Shown here in pieces: positions 36,601-51,600 of a DNA stretch of 64,000 nucleotides. The position numbers were made by a program, and so were the translations under genes. Positions within the stretch are counted from its first letter, which is position 1, and each line of letters opens with the position of its first letter. Source of the DNA: Typha latifolia (Eukaryota > Streptophyta > Magnoliopsida > Poales > Typhaceae); the NCBI GenBank assembly GCA_019914945.1, contig CM034104.1, positions 5,024,501 through 5,088,500 on the forward strand. Reading direction: 5' to 3'. Below the pieces are notes generated by a model. That model made no database searches and was not told the origin of the DNA. It saw only the letters and a program-made list of their open reading frames with translations.

Positions 36601-39600
36601 TACAACACTGCAAAACTAATTTGAACAATTTTTAAACCAAAGTGTTAACTAAATACCCAATTAACATTATTTTTCTTTCCTAATCTTTATTTAATTAGTT
36701 GAACAACTTACATTTCACATGAACTATCTTGCAACCATTTTTTATTCACTGGAATGCCATGCTGACCAGAAGTTCACAAATTTTACCTTCCTCTCCAGTG
36801 CATTAATGGTGTCCTCAAGTTCTTCAACGGAACGTTCAAGAATCTTAACCTCTTCTTCTTTTTCCTCTGCATAGATTTTAGCTGTCTCTGCAGTCTGAAA
36901 TATTGAATCCAAATTGAGTTAGACGACGTTTGTTTTAACTCTCAGAGGTCTGAAGATGGCCACAGAAATACATAGTTGCATACCTGGCGAGCTTCAACAG
37001 CAATGGCTTCTTTTTCATCAGCTAAAGACATTGCCAGTTCAAGCTTGTCATTCATGTCGAGTTTCTCTTCTTGGAGATGATCCCTCTCCTTACTGATTCT
37101 TCTAAGTTCATTCATTACTTCTTCAACAGATGATCTAATGCTTTCCTGCGCTGAATTTCTTATGAAAAGGATTTGCTTCTCTAAACCATTTATAACCTTA
37201 TTCTTCTCTTCCAGCAATTCCTCTATTTGAGCAGTCTTCGAATATCCATCTTCAAGCAAGAAATGTAACTCCCTGTTTTCCTTCAAAAGCATGGAGCATA
37301 AATTTTGGGCTTGCCTCAGTTCAGAATTTGAAGTGGACAGTGCAGCTTCATTGTCAGCCAGTTGTGCTTCCAACATTTTTTGTTTCTCCAAGATATTGTC
37401 AATTACAGAATTTTTCATTGTGAGCTCACGTTGAACCTGGATCAGGGCAGCTGTTATCTCCTCATTTTTATCTTTCATGTCCTGTGCATAAGAGTTTGAC
37501 TCCTGCAATAACCTAAGGTCAAAGCATAATCCTTCAACAATTTCATTTTTCCTAGCAAATTCTCTCCTTAATGACAGATAATCTGTTCCAATTTCAGCTT
37601 GGTTCCTCCCATTGCTTGAGGATCTTTGTTGAAGAGTGCACACTTTCCTCTCAATGATGCAAATGTCTCGGAGCAGTTTTTTAAGCAAGGAGCCATTTAG
37701 TTCTTTTTCATTGTCAAAGTGTAGAATAGAACTAAATGTATCAGCTACATAGAGCAGATTGCTTCTTATCTTATTCAATCCTTGTAATGATTGTTTTCCA
37801 ATTCCAGTCTTTGGATGATAATTCTGTAACATCCCCATCTTTTCTCCATGCATAAGCATTGCACTGACTTTGATGACTGAGCTTTGCATATTGTCATGTT
37901 GATGAACAAGCAATCTGTCAACTTCTTCTGTTGCTAATGGTGATGTAATCAACCGAGTACATTGGCACCTAAGATGTTGAATGTCTTTGAAAATACCTTC
38001 TACATCACTTGTTGCCTCTTTGGTTCTGTCATCATGGACTTCATCCTCACATTTAAAATAGCCAGCAACATCATCTGGAAGAAAGTTATTGTCGGCTCCT
38101 ATATCCTGAGACATGTCAGAACTAGAATCATCTGAAGACACTGGTTCACTTGTTTGCTTTTGTTGCGCTGGAAAGGAGTCCATATTAGATACTTGTTTGT
38201 CAACAGAAACAATGTCCTTTGAGGTCAATTCTTGAACAAAGTTATCACAGAAAACAGCAAGACCACAGATTTTCTCTTCTAATAGTTGTATATCATCTGT
38301 AAGATCCATAATGTCATTCATCATTTGTACAGATTTCTCTGGTGAATTTATTGGTTTAGATGGTAATTTCACTTTCCCATTACCAGCATCATCTGTCCTA
38401 ACAAGAGGTACAGAGAGCATGCTTTGAACTGTATGGGATTCATCCAAAACCTCCTCAGTTTTTCCAATATTTGGGACTCTTGTACAAGACTTCACATTTC
38501 TGCTTTTTGAACAGGACTCTGCTTCCCTGCATTCAAGTGAAGGAGGATTTACTTTCAAATAATTGATTTGCTTGAGCAAGGTTCCTAGTTGACACTGATT
38601 TACCACATGAAAATTAAAATCCCTCTCCTTTTTGTGAGATATCACATTTATAATTGATCTCAAATTTCCAACATAACTTATCAGCTCTTGCCCAAAAGTA
38701 GACATGTCAGAATAAATGGCATCCAGCCCCTCCATTGTAATCTTCTGTATCTGTTGAAAAGATTCTTCAATTGAACATGCTATTCCTGATACCTCTGCTA
38801 AATGGGCGTGCATCTGTTTTTGCAGTATCTTATACTGTTGTAATGCAGAAGAAGTGAAGGCATCAAATTGGTGCAATTCTTCAATTAGAACGGTTTTTTC
38901 TGACAGTAACTGTTTGGTTGCTTGTTTCCAGGAATCCCTTTCGTGTTTTGCATCTTCATTGGCCTTCATTAAAGCTGTTAGAATAAGTTCAGCCTCTTCC
39001 ATGGTTTCTTGAGCCTTCTCATACTTCAGAAGCAAGCTTGTGGCCTGGTTTGCTTTCTCATCAACGTTCTGTGACACATCATCAAGCTTAAGCTGTAATG
39101 TCTGTTAAAATTACAAAATTGGAGTATAAGTTTAGTCAGTAATGAACTCAATAATAAATTACAAGGTATTCACATCAGTGTAATCTGTGTCTTCTTTAAT
39201 CCAAAGCACTTTTTTAGTCGATTTTTTTTTTATATTCTCAACAAATTTACTTTATAATATAGTTTACAGGAAAGAGAATTCCTAGTGAACGGCAATTTAG
39301 AAGTTGTCTGGTTCTAGAGAATTGTAACTTACTTAGCTACAAGAGTGTTAAATATTTAAAACCTTTTCCAAAGATTTCATGTAAAGTATGCATTTTAACC
39401 CATGTAAGTGCGTGTGTTCATTTTCTTAAGAAATAGATCCTATAGAAATGTGCTCTAAAACATGAAATGATGTTTGTCACTTCTCTATAAGATATAATCT
39501 GGATTAATATCAAAACAAGCTGCAGAAAATATTCTGAACCTAAATATTATCAACCGAGTGAAATGTTGCATATTTCGCAAAGGCGTATGTTGAATGGTTA

Positions 39601-42600
39601 ATAGTATAGTATAACGATGGCCGTGCCGGTGATGGCACGACACCTAGCACCTACGTTCGAACATGAGTGCGTGCTAACCCGTGCCGATGTGGAGCCCATT
39701 TTTTTTAAAAAATTCCTATTTCCATGAATTATCATCAATCATCTCTAGTGTTACTTTTGTGCTGACAAATAATGTTATCGTCATCAATATGATTAACGAT
39801 TATCGACATTATTTAATAAAACATTCTCGTGTAATTCTTATGCTAAATAAAATATTTGATCTTCCCTACTATTCTAAGTTCAACTAGATTTAGTTTTAAT
39901 TATTAAATTAATATTAATTAATATTATGTGTTAAATGTAGTATATTTTCAATTATATTATGGAGTATTCAATCATAGTAATATATTATGAAGTGTTCAAT
40001 CACTAATATTAGTTTAAAAGAATGTTAGTTATATTTGCATAATATTAGTCTAATCCGATATAAGCAGTCGATATGACAGATACAACCAAGGTTCCCAGTT
40101 TCGGCCGATCCCGAGTGGGATCGGCCGAAACGGATCGGGATCGGCCCTAGCCGATCCCGATCCCAGCCGAAACCCGATCCGTTTCGGTCGGGATCGGCCG
40201 TTTCGGCCGATCCCGACCGAAACGAGTGGGAACGGGTCGGATTCGGCCCGGATCCGACCCGGGGGACATCAATAATTGATGTCCCCACCCCCCCACCTGC
40301 CTCTCTCCCTTTTCTCTCTCTCTTTCTCTCTTTTCCTCTCTTTTCTTTCTTTCTCTCTTTTCTTTCTTTCTCTCTTTTCTTTCTTTCTCTCTTTTCTTTC
40401 TTTCTCTCTTTTCTTTCTTTCTCTCTTTCTCACGGATCTCTTACTCTCTTTCTCACCGGCGACTGAATAGTGAGTAGATCTCCATCTCTCCGGTGATCTC
40501 GACCTCCAGCGACGTTATCCGACGACCTCGATCTCCGGCGACCTTCGGTAAGTTTTTTTTTCAGTTTTTTTTTTTTTCCATTGTCTTTGCACCCGCAAAG
40601 TGTGCTTCCGCGCACTGCAGCAGTGCTTCTTCAGGGCACTGCGGCGAAAAGTGCCGTTGCGCACTGCGGCGGCAAGCATTGCTTCTTTGCACTTGCCGCC
40701 GCAGCAAGTGCGGCATCTGCTTGCACTTGCCGCCGCAAGTGCGGCATCTTCTTTGCAGCGGCAGACTTGCCGAAATCTTCTTCTTTGCGTGAGTCGCAAA
40801 GAAAGACTTCTCTGCTGCTGCTGCAGTAGAGAGTAGAGACTATATTTTATTTTAAATTTTATTTATATTTTTTAGTTGCAGAGCTAAAATATCAATGGCT
40901 CCGAAAGAGAAGTCATATGATACTGACATTGGGTGGCAACATTGCAGCACTATTGGGCAAGATAAAAGACGCGTTAAATGCAACTGGTGTGGAAAGGAAA
41001 TGAGTGGTGGTGTCAGCCGTTTGAAAGAACATTTAGCTGGAACACAAGGAAATGTAGCAGCTTGCACTCAAGTGTCTTTGGAAGTTAGAAAGCAGATGTT
41101 GGCTCATTTAATTGGTAAAAAGAAGGATAAACAATCTGCACAACAAAGAGAGTCAATGATTCGTGAAGAATTGATGCATAATCTGTACACATTGATGATG
41201 ATAGCAAAGAGCAAAGTGAGGAGAATGAGGAGGACAGACGGATGAGGAGGGCAATGAAAGAGAGCGAGAAATATGCATAGAGAAGAGGAAGAGATGAGAA
41301 GAAGCTTTGGTGGTAATTTTCGAGAGATCTAGATCGGTTAATATACGAGGAGAGAGAGAATATGGGGGCGGTAGTTCTACCCATAGGACTCACCGGTGTT
41401 ACGAAACGGAGTAGTCTCGAAAATATTGGACCAATGGATACATATCTTCAAAAAAAAAAAAGGGTCGTATACGTACTTCAATCAAGACAGCTCTCAAAGG
41501 AATTAAAAATGCAAAGAAACACATTGGTAAAGCTATCTCTAAATTTTTCTTCTACAACCATATTCCTTTCAATGTAGCTGATAGCCCTTACTATCACACT
41601 ATGGTGGATGCTATACAATCAGTAGGGCCTGGTGTTCCCCCTCCTAGTTCAAATGATATTGCTACTAAATATCTTGACTCAGAGGTAGATGAACTTCATA
41701 CTTATATTGAGACATTTAAATTTGGATGAATTTGGTTGTACACTGATGTGTGATGGGTGGAGTACACAAAACAGAAGAAATATAATTAATTTCTTAGTGT
41801 ACTCTAGCATGGGGACAATATTTTTGAAGTCTGTGGATGCTACTGCTCATTTCAAAAATGCAGATTATATTTGTCAGTTGATGGATGAGGTGGTAAAAGA
41901 AATTGATGAAAAAAGAGTAGTCCAAGTGGTTACTGATAATAGGGCAAATTATAAAGCTGCTGGAAATTTACTGATGATTAAAAGACCTCATTTATATTGG
42001 ACGCCATGTGCTGCACATTGTATTGATATGATGTTAGAGGATATTGCAAAAGAGCCTGAAATTGACATGGTCATATGTGAAGGTCAGAGGTTAACAAATT
42101 TTATATATAACCATGGGTGGGTTCTTAATTTACTCAGGCAGATGACTGGTGATAGGGAGATCATCAGACCCGGCGTCACTAGATTTGCCACTCACTTTTT
42201 AGCCTTGGAGAGCATCATGCGCTACAAGGATGATATTATGCGGATGTTTACATCACAGGAGTAGTCTATGAAAATTAAGAATATGAAACCTAAAGATAAA
42301 TCTTTAGGTGAAACTTTGAAAAATATGGCTCTTGGAAATACATTTTGGAATAATATTACAATTGCCACCGCAGTATTTGAGCCTCTTGTCAAAGTATTAA
42401 GACTTGTAGACAATGATGACAAGTCTGAGATGGTTTCTTATATGAGGTAATGGACATAGCTAAAGAATCAATAAAAAAAAATGTGGGCCAAAGTTATAGG
42501 AAGTGGTGGAAGATGATTGATTCTAGATGGAACAAACAACTACATAGAGATATACACGCTGCTGGTAAGTATGCTTTTAAGTTCTAAGTTTTAATTTACT

Positions 42601-45600
42601 TTTATTTATGAATATTTAAAAATTTGAATGCTTAAAATTTACAAATTTTAAATTTCTACAGGGTATTTTCTTAATCCAAGATTTCAATTCTCTAAAAATG
42701 TCAATAATGATAGTGAAGTCTTGTTGGGGGTTAGAAAGGTAATCAGCAAGCTTGAGCCCGATATTCATAAACAAATCCTGTGCGATAAAGAAGTGAGTTA
42801 TGATTCAATTAAATAATTTTATTATTATTTGTTTCAAGTTTTAACTTTCAATATAATCAATAAGCTAATAATATATTTCGATTTCGGATGGAGAGATATA
42901 GATTGAGAGTCAAGGCAATTCAAGATTGCTAAAGTTCTTCTTTGCGGCTATATCTCATAACACTCCAAATTGAAATGTGGTCTATTTATGGATGGGAGGA
43001 GGCACCAAATTTGACGCCAATAGCAAAGAAGATTTTAAGTCAAACTGTGTCTTCATCACAGTGTGAAAGAAATTGGACTACTTTTTCCTTAATCCACACA
43101 AAAACACGCAACCGACTGACAATGGAAAGATTGGATAAATTAGTTTTTTGTCATTATAATATGAGATTGAGGGAGAGAAATTTAAGAAGAAAGACAGAAA
43201 ATGAACAACTGATTGATTTAAATCATGTTTTTGATGAAGAAGACCCTTTGACTCTATGGATCAGAGAAATGGAGGACAAAGTTATTAGATGACGAGAGAT
43301 AACCCATGGTTAGATGAAATATTGGGAGAGATCACGACGACAGGGCGAGCGTAGGCCGGTACGAGTCATAGTCCTGATGATACATATGGTGGTGAGATCG
43401 TTCCATCTAAATTTGTTGAGGAAAGTCAAGGAGGCATAAGGAGTGAAGACAAAGAAACTGAGGATATATATACATATCAGCGACGTCGTCATGAGATGCA
43501 TTTTGGTTCCTATGATTATGGTACATCGAGTATTTATTGTTTGGAGCCATCACAAGATCCATATGCTAGTTATTGTCCTCAGTATCCTCAGTATTCTCAG
43601 GCACAAGATCCAAATGCTGGTTATTATCCTCCTCAAACGCAAGTCACACAACAAGATCCAAATGCTGGTTATTATCCTCCTCAAACGCAAGTCACACAAT
43701 AAGATCCATACAATATGACTAGTATGATGGAATCACTTTTTGGAGCATCAGGTCCCAGACATCAATATTTACAAACTTATGGTGATTATGATGATGAAGA
43801 CTATAGAAATTTACGAGAACCAGCTCGGTATTCAACAAAGTTTTAAATTTTGAGTAAGTTAATACATTTTTTTAAGTTTTTAGACTTCATATGTGAGTAA
43901 TTTTTGTTTTCTTATTTTTTGTCATTTTTCTAAATTTTTCTGCATTTTTAAATAATATTTAGAATTTTATATAATTAAAAAATAGTCCGATCCGATACGA
44001 ACGGCCGATACGGCCGATACGGCCGATACGTATCGTTTTTCTGGACAGCCGATACCGATCCCGATCCCGATACTGGGAACCTTGGATACAACCAATACGA
44101 CCAATATATATTATTTTTTCAAACGGTTGATCCCAATACCAATATCGAGTTTTGGAACCTTAGAAATTACTCAGCTATTATTTTGTAATTACAAGAATTT
44201 GCTCAGTTATTAGTCTATTGTTACTTGCTTGTAATTACTTAATGTTTGCAACAGATTGTGAAAATCAACTTGTTTGATATGCATGCTTGAAGAGAATCAA
44301 TACACGAGTTTCTAAGACCTTTAGCAATTGAATCGATACCCTATTTAGTCCATTGAACTATTTCTTTCAATTGATAAATCTAGTCAGCATCAATCTATAA
44401 GTCTTCAATGATGCTAGTTATATTTTATGACCTAGTCAAACTAACCTCATAATATTAAAGGCTGTAATACATAGAAGAAATTTAAAGATAAGGGTACTAG
44501 GTCACCAAATCGTATGATGTTGCGTCTAATAATTACTAATGCTGCTCAAGTACTCAAGGAGGGGGTGACACATGATAACAGTTATTCAATAGGCAAAATC
44601 TTAAAGGTTCAAATTTCAAAAGACCAAAGAATTATCTTAATGATGTCATACTCATTATGTCAATATGTTTCAAGGTATAGCTAAAATATTCTAGTATGTG
44701 CTCTTAAAACCATCTACATTTCATTTTCACTTGAGTTGTTCTTACATGTAGTGCATCCTCAGGTTATTCAGCATTTCTTAGAACTTATAAATTACCAGGT
44801 TCAAGTGAAGAGAAATTGTTCACCTAGTTTCTACATTTGCTGAAATTTCAAGTTTAATAGTATCAAATACCTTGGCAGTCCCTACCTGACATTTTGGGTC
44901 AAGCTCATTTATCACTAATTCTGTTTTCTCCATATCCAATACTTTTTCAGCATTCATATCATTCAAGTTTTGGGTCACCATAGATCCAGTATCAATACTT
45001 TTTTCCGTTTCTATGACAAAATCTTCATCATATTTCAAGTCATTCTTCAGTTCTTGTATTTGCGAGAATTTCTCATGTTGCTGTTTCTTTAGATGAAACA
45101 ACTCTTTGGAACTTTTATCATTCTCCAACTGCTGACTCTCCATAATAGCAAGAGCTGCTCCCCTCAAAGAATCCAGCTTTGCTTTCAATTCCTGCCCGAT
45201 TTGACCTGCATTATCTAGGTTATTTTGCAGATCTGAGATTATCTTATCCTTGTCAATATTAACCTTTATAGCCCTCTCAACATGTTCATTAACCCACAAG
45301 TTTCTCTGGGGAAATAAATTGACAACATTCTCAATATATTCAGATGCATTTTCGAGTGATTTTCCACCGTCAATGAGGAAGCTTGTTAAATCAACAATTG
45401 CGTTCTCCCATTCCTCCGAAAGTGAAGTAATTTCTACATCTCTGGCAGCAACAAGATCCCTAAGCTTTGCATTTTCTTGACTTAGAATAAGCAATTGATT
45501 ATAAAGTTCCTGATTTGTGGTACTTAGGAGCACAGAGCTTTCTGCTGCTGACATATGGACAATGCTCAATGCATCATCATCCTTTGGTTGGTTATTCAAA

Positions 45601-48600
45601 ATTTTGTCATCTTCAAGGTCTTTATGCAACTTTTCCAGTCTTGCAGCCAAATCATATTTTATAGTATGACCACTTTCTGGTACTTGATCGTTGTTTAGAT
45701 CACTAGCCTTGAATGCAGTACCATAACTAAAAGATTGTATATCATGTTCTTGCTGTCTTTCAAGATCTGCTCTCTCACATACTTCTCTGATCAAGAATTT
45801 CAAGTGCTTGCAGTTCTCCTGTTTTACATTCTCTAGCTCTGTGAGTAATTTAACCTGTTGCGATTCATCATAGCTTTAATAAAGATTCTGTCATCCATTA
45901 ATTCATTTTGAACAGCACCTAATTTCAAGTGTAAAAAATTCCCTCTCACCTGATAAGGGTTCACATCTTGAACCCTGTCATCAACACCACATAGTGCTGT
46001 CCCATCTGCGAAATCTCCTTTGATCAGTGATAGCTCCCCCTATGAATGTTCAAATTTGTCAATCAATAAAAAGTATGAGATTGGTCTGACTTGGTTAAGA
46101 TTGTTGCCAGTGGATTATGGACAAAAACTTTTGCAAAGAAGGAAGCAAGTGAATACCCTTACAGTATACTGTTGATCTTTATCTTGCATCATGTGATTAT
46201 CGCTACAGGTGTCTCCACCCTATGAGGAAAGCAATTGCAAGCTAAAAGATCCAGGCATTGAAAAATAACTCTGAACAAGAAATCTTAGCTGGAATAATTC
46301 TTACAGAACAATTTTCTTGTCCGTACTCTTGATACTGTTTAAGTTGGGGATGCAAGTTATTGTTTCTGCAGAGAGAAAATGAAGTATCACATATTACTTC
46401 AAGCTGAAATTTATCCCGAAGAGTTATTCCTGCATTAAGTATCTGATATATGCTAAATCATTCAGCACAAAACTACCCTAGTACGACTTCACAATTATCA
46501 AAAAGTCAAAACAGTAAGCATTATTGGATAATGATAAAGATGTGAATGAGATCAAAAAGTTGCATTAGATTAATATGCTTCTAAAGGTTTATGGGAGTGA
46601 AACAAAAATTAAGCTCTATGTCATCAGGAGCATTCATGGAGGCTTGCCTATTTGCCAACCAGCTCACCTTTTCGCCAGAAAATAACCTACTTAGCATTTC
46701 TAGAATTACTCAAGCAGTACTTGGAAAGCTGCTTTGAAAAATATACATTATAGAACGAATATTTGCAGCCAAAAACACAGGAATGTTCCCATTGTGTCAT
46801 TACAGTCTGACCCTGAACTTTTGGTTGTCATCTGAAACAAAAGCAGTTTGTATGTGCTTATTTTTACAGGATAGTGACAATCATGACGAGAAAAGGAACA
46901 AGATTTTATGTTATTTGAAATGTTCCATCTGAATATTAGATGCATGGAAATAAAGATAGAAGTCAAATTTGTCATTTGATTTTGATGTACCGAGGATGAC
47001 ATGATGAACATCACGGTATAGGCTCCTGATAACAGCTTCTGCTTCTCTTGACAAAATATGCATCCTAGTTATCAACTTATTATACTTATACTGTTTAGCT
47101 TTTCACAACAATATATATATATATGCTGCAGAGATAAAATTCCATCAACTTGAAAAATAATCAATAAGTCTGCATACCATATCATTTTAGTCAGTACTTG
47201 ACATGAGTGAAAGGCTAGCAACGTGAATACATTACTAGTGCCTAAGCAACTGATGATGCAGTGTATAAGCTCTAAAAGCAATTTTGTGAATTTCAGGTAT
47301 GAAAAGCTCATATAAATAATCATCAAAGAAGTCTTAACACATAAGAATTACTGAAGTAGCCAACTAAATTTACTGCTAAAAGGTTAACATGCATTATATG
47401 TCCAAGCCCTTATTTAACTGGATAATTGTGAACCAGAAAAGAATAGAAAAGGCTGAACTAGAGACTAAGCTATTATGAGGACTAGTTCAATTGCCATTAA
47501 ACTAAGACATCACCCCACATGCAGCCCCTAAACATTGCATGCCCTTCCGCAAAAAATAGATAATAAGAATTAAATGGGGCTAGAGAAGGCTTGAACTTAT
47601 GGCATCTAGAAAATTGGCTGTGATACAATATTAGATAACCAAGTGACCCAAAATTTCAAGTCGTTAGATAACAAACTAGCAATGTATATTGTACCTTTAA
47701 GAAATTGAAATAATTATGTTGTTTAAATATGCAGAATAACATATCATTTTTTTTATTAATGAGAGAATTTAAAAGAACCTTGCGTATAGATGCACATTTA
47801 TGCACGCATGCATGCAATGCATGCAGACATGTGCACACACATAATAACTTGCAACTACTCTAAAAGCTTAAATTGTTAGATTATAGTGGTTTTTATTTTT
47901 TATATACTCATACACCACTTTACTCCCAGGCTTGAAACATTTATGAATTATGATAGACCTAAGAAATTGACTTTACTGAAATGGATGGAGATCTTTTAAC
48001 TTGACAAGGTAGGCTTAGTGTAGTTTGGACTCGAAACCTTTTGCTCTGATATTGTTGATAACTCACAAACTACTTTATAAGAGCTTAAGCTGTTAAAGAA
48101 AGATGGTTTCTGACATTCATATTCTAAGTTTCTAACAACACAGAAGGGGGTAGTGCAGCCTTGTATTGCAAGTTCGTCATGGAAAGCAAACACCCTCACT
48201 TGGTAAGGCCACAAACATCTTGCCTCCAAGAGTCTTAATCTTGTATCTGTTAAAGCCTTGTGCAATAAGACACAGTCAGAATAATACAATTGTACATTTT
48301 TATGTATGAAAATACCAAAAGAGAGCCATAATGTCAACTGGCTAGACATAGGTTGTTCGATAGCTACATTCTATAGAAGAAAAAAAATATTGGAGCCTGT
48401 CACTATGGCACAGTTCTAAACCATGTAGTCAATCAGAGTCTAAAATTTTCATTAGCTAACAAGATTAAGATGTTAAAGAAGCATTCTTAGGTCATTCATG
48501 TGCTATTCGGTAAGAAAACTAGGTATTTTCTAAATTCGCTATTCATATGGAAAGAAACACATCCATTAAATAATGTTAATTATATAGTCAATCGAACTAT

Positions 48601-51600
48601 TTTCCTCTTTTCAGTTTTCACAAAACTCTAACATGCAAGGAAACATAAATCACTTGTTAATCTGATTAGCTCGAAAATGTGAAACCATATTAAGATCATA
48701 AGATGGCAGGAATTAATTTACCTAATGACTACAATATTACTTTCTAGGCATGCAGGTTGTTGCCTCCTGCATATATCCAACTCCATTATCTTTTCATCAT
48801 CCTGAATATTACATTGTGAGAAATTACTCAAAAAGAGAAGTTAGAATTGAGTTAAATAATGTCCCAAAGATCATGAGGCAAAATTGAATACCAAATTGAT
48901 TTCAACCAAAATAACGATCATTAAGCTAAGGAATGAATAGCAGGTTTTCCGGCGCTGTGCCAGAAATCAGGAAAATTTCTAAAGATCATCTACGTCAATT
49001 TTATCTGCTTGAAGCATCTTGTTGACTCAAAAGTTTCATACGTATTTCCACTAGAATCTAAATCTTGTTTCACTTGAAAACAAAGAAGTGCTAATGACAA
49101 CACAATGTAAATGAACTACAAAGTACAAAGTCAAGCAAATCTTTGAAGTACATACTTGAGGTACTTAAAATCTGATCGGATGATCAAATGACAACTGACA
49201 TGAATTCATTGAAGCTTGCTAGCAAGATTCTCAATGGCCATACAATTTGACAATGGAAGAACTATGATAGAATGATAGAAATCGAGTCTATCTGTACCTT
49301 TTAATCTTCCCTTATTTGTTCAAGAATGTATATTATGTAACTACCTTTCGTCTAGTTCACTAAAAAAATTGACTAGGCATATTAATAGTTTGAGCCTCCA
49401 AGGTCCAAAATATTACCCGAAAATTTAAAAGTTAGACATGATAATACATTACGAAGCTTACAATTAGTAGATGAGTTTAGTAAAAGGATTATAGTATTTT
49501 CTTTATTCTACATCCCAGGGATGATATTTCATGTCTTTCTAAGAAAATAAAGAAAAGAAATTAGTGAGATTTGGTGATCCTTTCACTTGAATTTGAATTT
49601 TGTACTACAAATATTGCATGCTTGCAGGTACATGACTGAAACATAATTTCTCAAACAATTTCAGGTGTCAATGTAACAAATTCCAAAATACTCATACGCA
49701 CATTACACATACCTGAGTCCCTGGCCTATTAGGTGTTTCATATTTCCTTTCAAGAATGTGAAGGAGCTATATGCGGTTAAAAAGAGAATATTAGAGAGGT
49801 AAGCTTAAAAGGTCAACATGAGAACGTATATTGAAGGGAAAAAAACTAACATGGTTACGCAGGTTTGAGATCTCTCCTAACAATGTCTCACGTTCTCCTT
49901 GCTCACAGTAGTGTTGAAGCCTGGATACAAAACAGACAGATCAACATCCACTTGCTTAAGCTAACTAATGGTTTTTTCAGCTAAAGGAATTAGAAAGAAC
50001 AAAATAATGATTATAACTTAGTAAGATTTAGAGCTTACACCCTAAGCTGGTCAACCAGCCTCATATTTTCCAATGCAAATTGACTCATATTAGGATTCCT
50101 ATCAATTTGTTCTCGTAGTAACTGAATTTCTTTGGACAACGCAATATTTTCTTCCATGAGATAGCCATCAGAAGACACCAGGTCATCTGCAAGTAACTCC
50201 AATCTTCCGAGTTTTTCATCACGGAGTTTAAGCATTTCTCTAGTCCGCTGAGCATCATCTTCCATCAGGTGCATCTGCAAAAAATTGTAAAGTTGTGAAC
50301 ATCAGTCAAAATACTTTTAGAGTAAATATAGAGCTCTAAGTAGAAGAATATGAGAACTTATATACTTGTAATATGCATATGCCACCAAATTATTTCAACA
50401 TTTCCATGTGGAAATTCTCCAATATATGAACAACACCATGACGCAAAAGTATATTTACCAGGTGATTCATGTGCTTCATTTCAGCCTCTAGCATCCGGAA
50501 TTCAGCTTCTGTCATTTTCTCTCTCCTAAAACTACCAACTAAAGCAACTTCCAGGTTGTTAACCTGATTTTAAAACAATTTTTAGTTGCTTAAAGTTTTT
50601 TTATAATAAATAATTGCCTAGAGGTAATTGATAGAACTGTAGAAGCATGTGCTACATGCACATACCTTCTGTTGCAGAACACTTAAATCACTGAAAGCAT
50701 CATTGTTCCCTCCTTGGAAAGAATTGTGTTCTTTATAAAGATCACCAGAACTGACTGGCTGAAAACTGGAAGATGGATGACATACAGATCTAGAAGTGTT
50801 TTGGTGCTTCTTAAGGAAACTGAGTTGATCCTGTTGAATAGAGTCAATAGACAGCTAACAAAGTTGGCATCAAGTAATCATCTCCAAAGAACTTAGGCAA
50901 AGATATAAATATCTGACCTTTAACTCTTGTACCTGCCGCTGCAATGCCATAACATCTCCTGAAGCATCTTCATTCACTTTTGCCTAGAAAAAGAAAGAAA
51001 TAGAATTAGAAGATATGCAAAATTTTCCTTTAATCTGTCAAAAGCAATAAGCAAATTCCTCTGATCCAGTACATTATTTTGAATGAGCTTGGCACGCTGA
51101 GCAAACTTTAGAGTGCTTAGAGTCTCATTTGAAGAGCTGCAAGGTGCAACTCGCTATCAGTTGTACATATTAGATATTTTATTCATAATGGTACTAGATA
51201 CTAGAATGAAAGCTGAAAAATTGGAAGAAACAATACGTACCAAATAGATGGGCTGATGTTGGCTACAATTGTAGTTTTAGAATTCCCTCCTAGAGAATCC
51301 TGCAGAGCGAAAAAAAAAATTGATATGAGTCATGACAACCATGGTAATTAAGGGAATGGTGGGACCAGGAGAGAAATTGTTGTTAGTTTCTAGTATGCTC
51401 TGACCTGAAGGAGGAATGTGAGCCTTGAATCTCTATAGGGCACGTGACGGTTTTTGCCATTTGCTACATCAACTAGAGTCATGATCACTAATCTGGAAGA
51501 TGAAAAAAAAATTTCTTACGAGCTTTGATGCATTTAGAGGTAGACCCTAATGCCAAACTCAATAAATAAATAAATGAATAATGCACACTGTTACAAAAAA

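Larger units (their letters stand above)
40087..44084 (+). mobile_element. hAT transposon, 4.0 kb, perfect ends and target duplication
   Basis: Perfect 13-bp inverted termini CAAGGTTCCCAGT / ACTGGGAACCTTG and an exact 8-bp duplication GATACAAC (40079-40086, 44085-44092). Subterminal regions are crowded with GATCGG/CCGATC words on the left and CCGATACGG words on the right. Transposase is on the plus strand, opposite to the kinesin gene in whose intron (44870-39102) it lies. Its ends are better preserved than those of its relative at 10-13.7 kb, so it is the younger insertion. Confidence 0.95.

Noticed and set aside
40493..40836. Cysteine/alanine/arginine-rich overlapping frames next to the hAT BED domain
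   Set aside because: GC-rich leader with imperfect repeats of GCACTGCGGCGG-type words; no family match, and it lies before the real transposase start.
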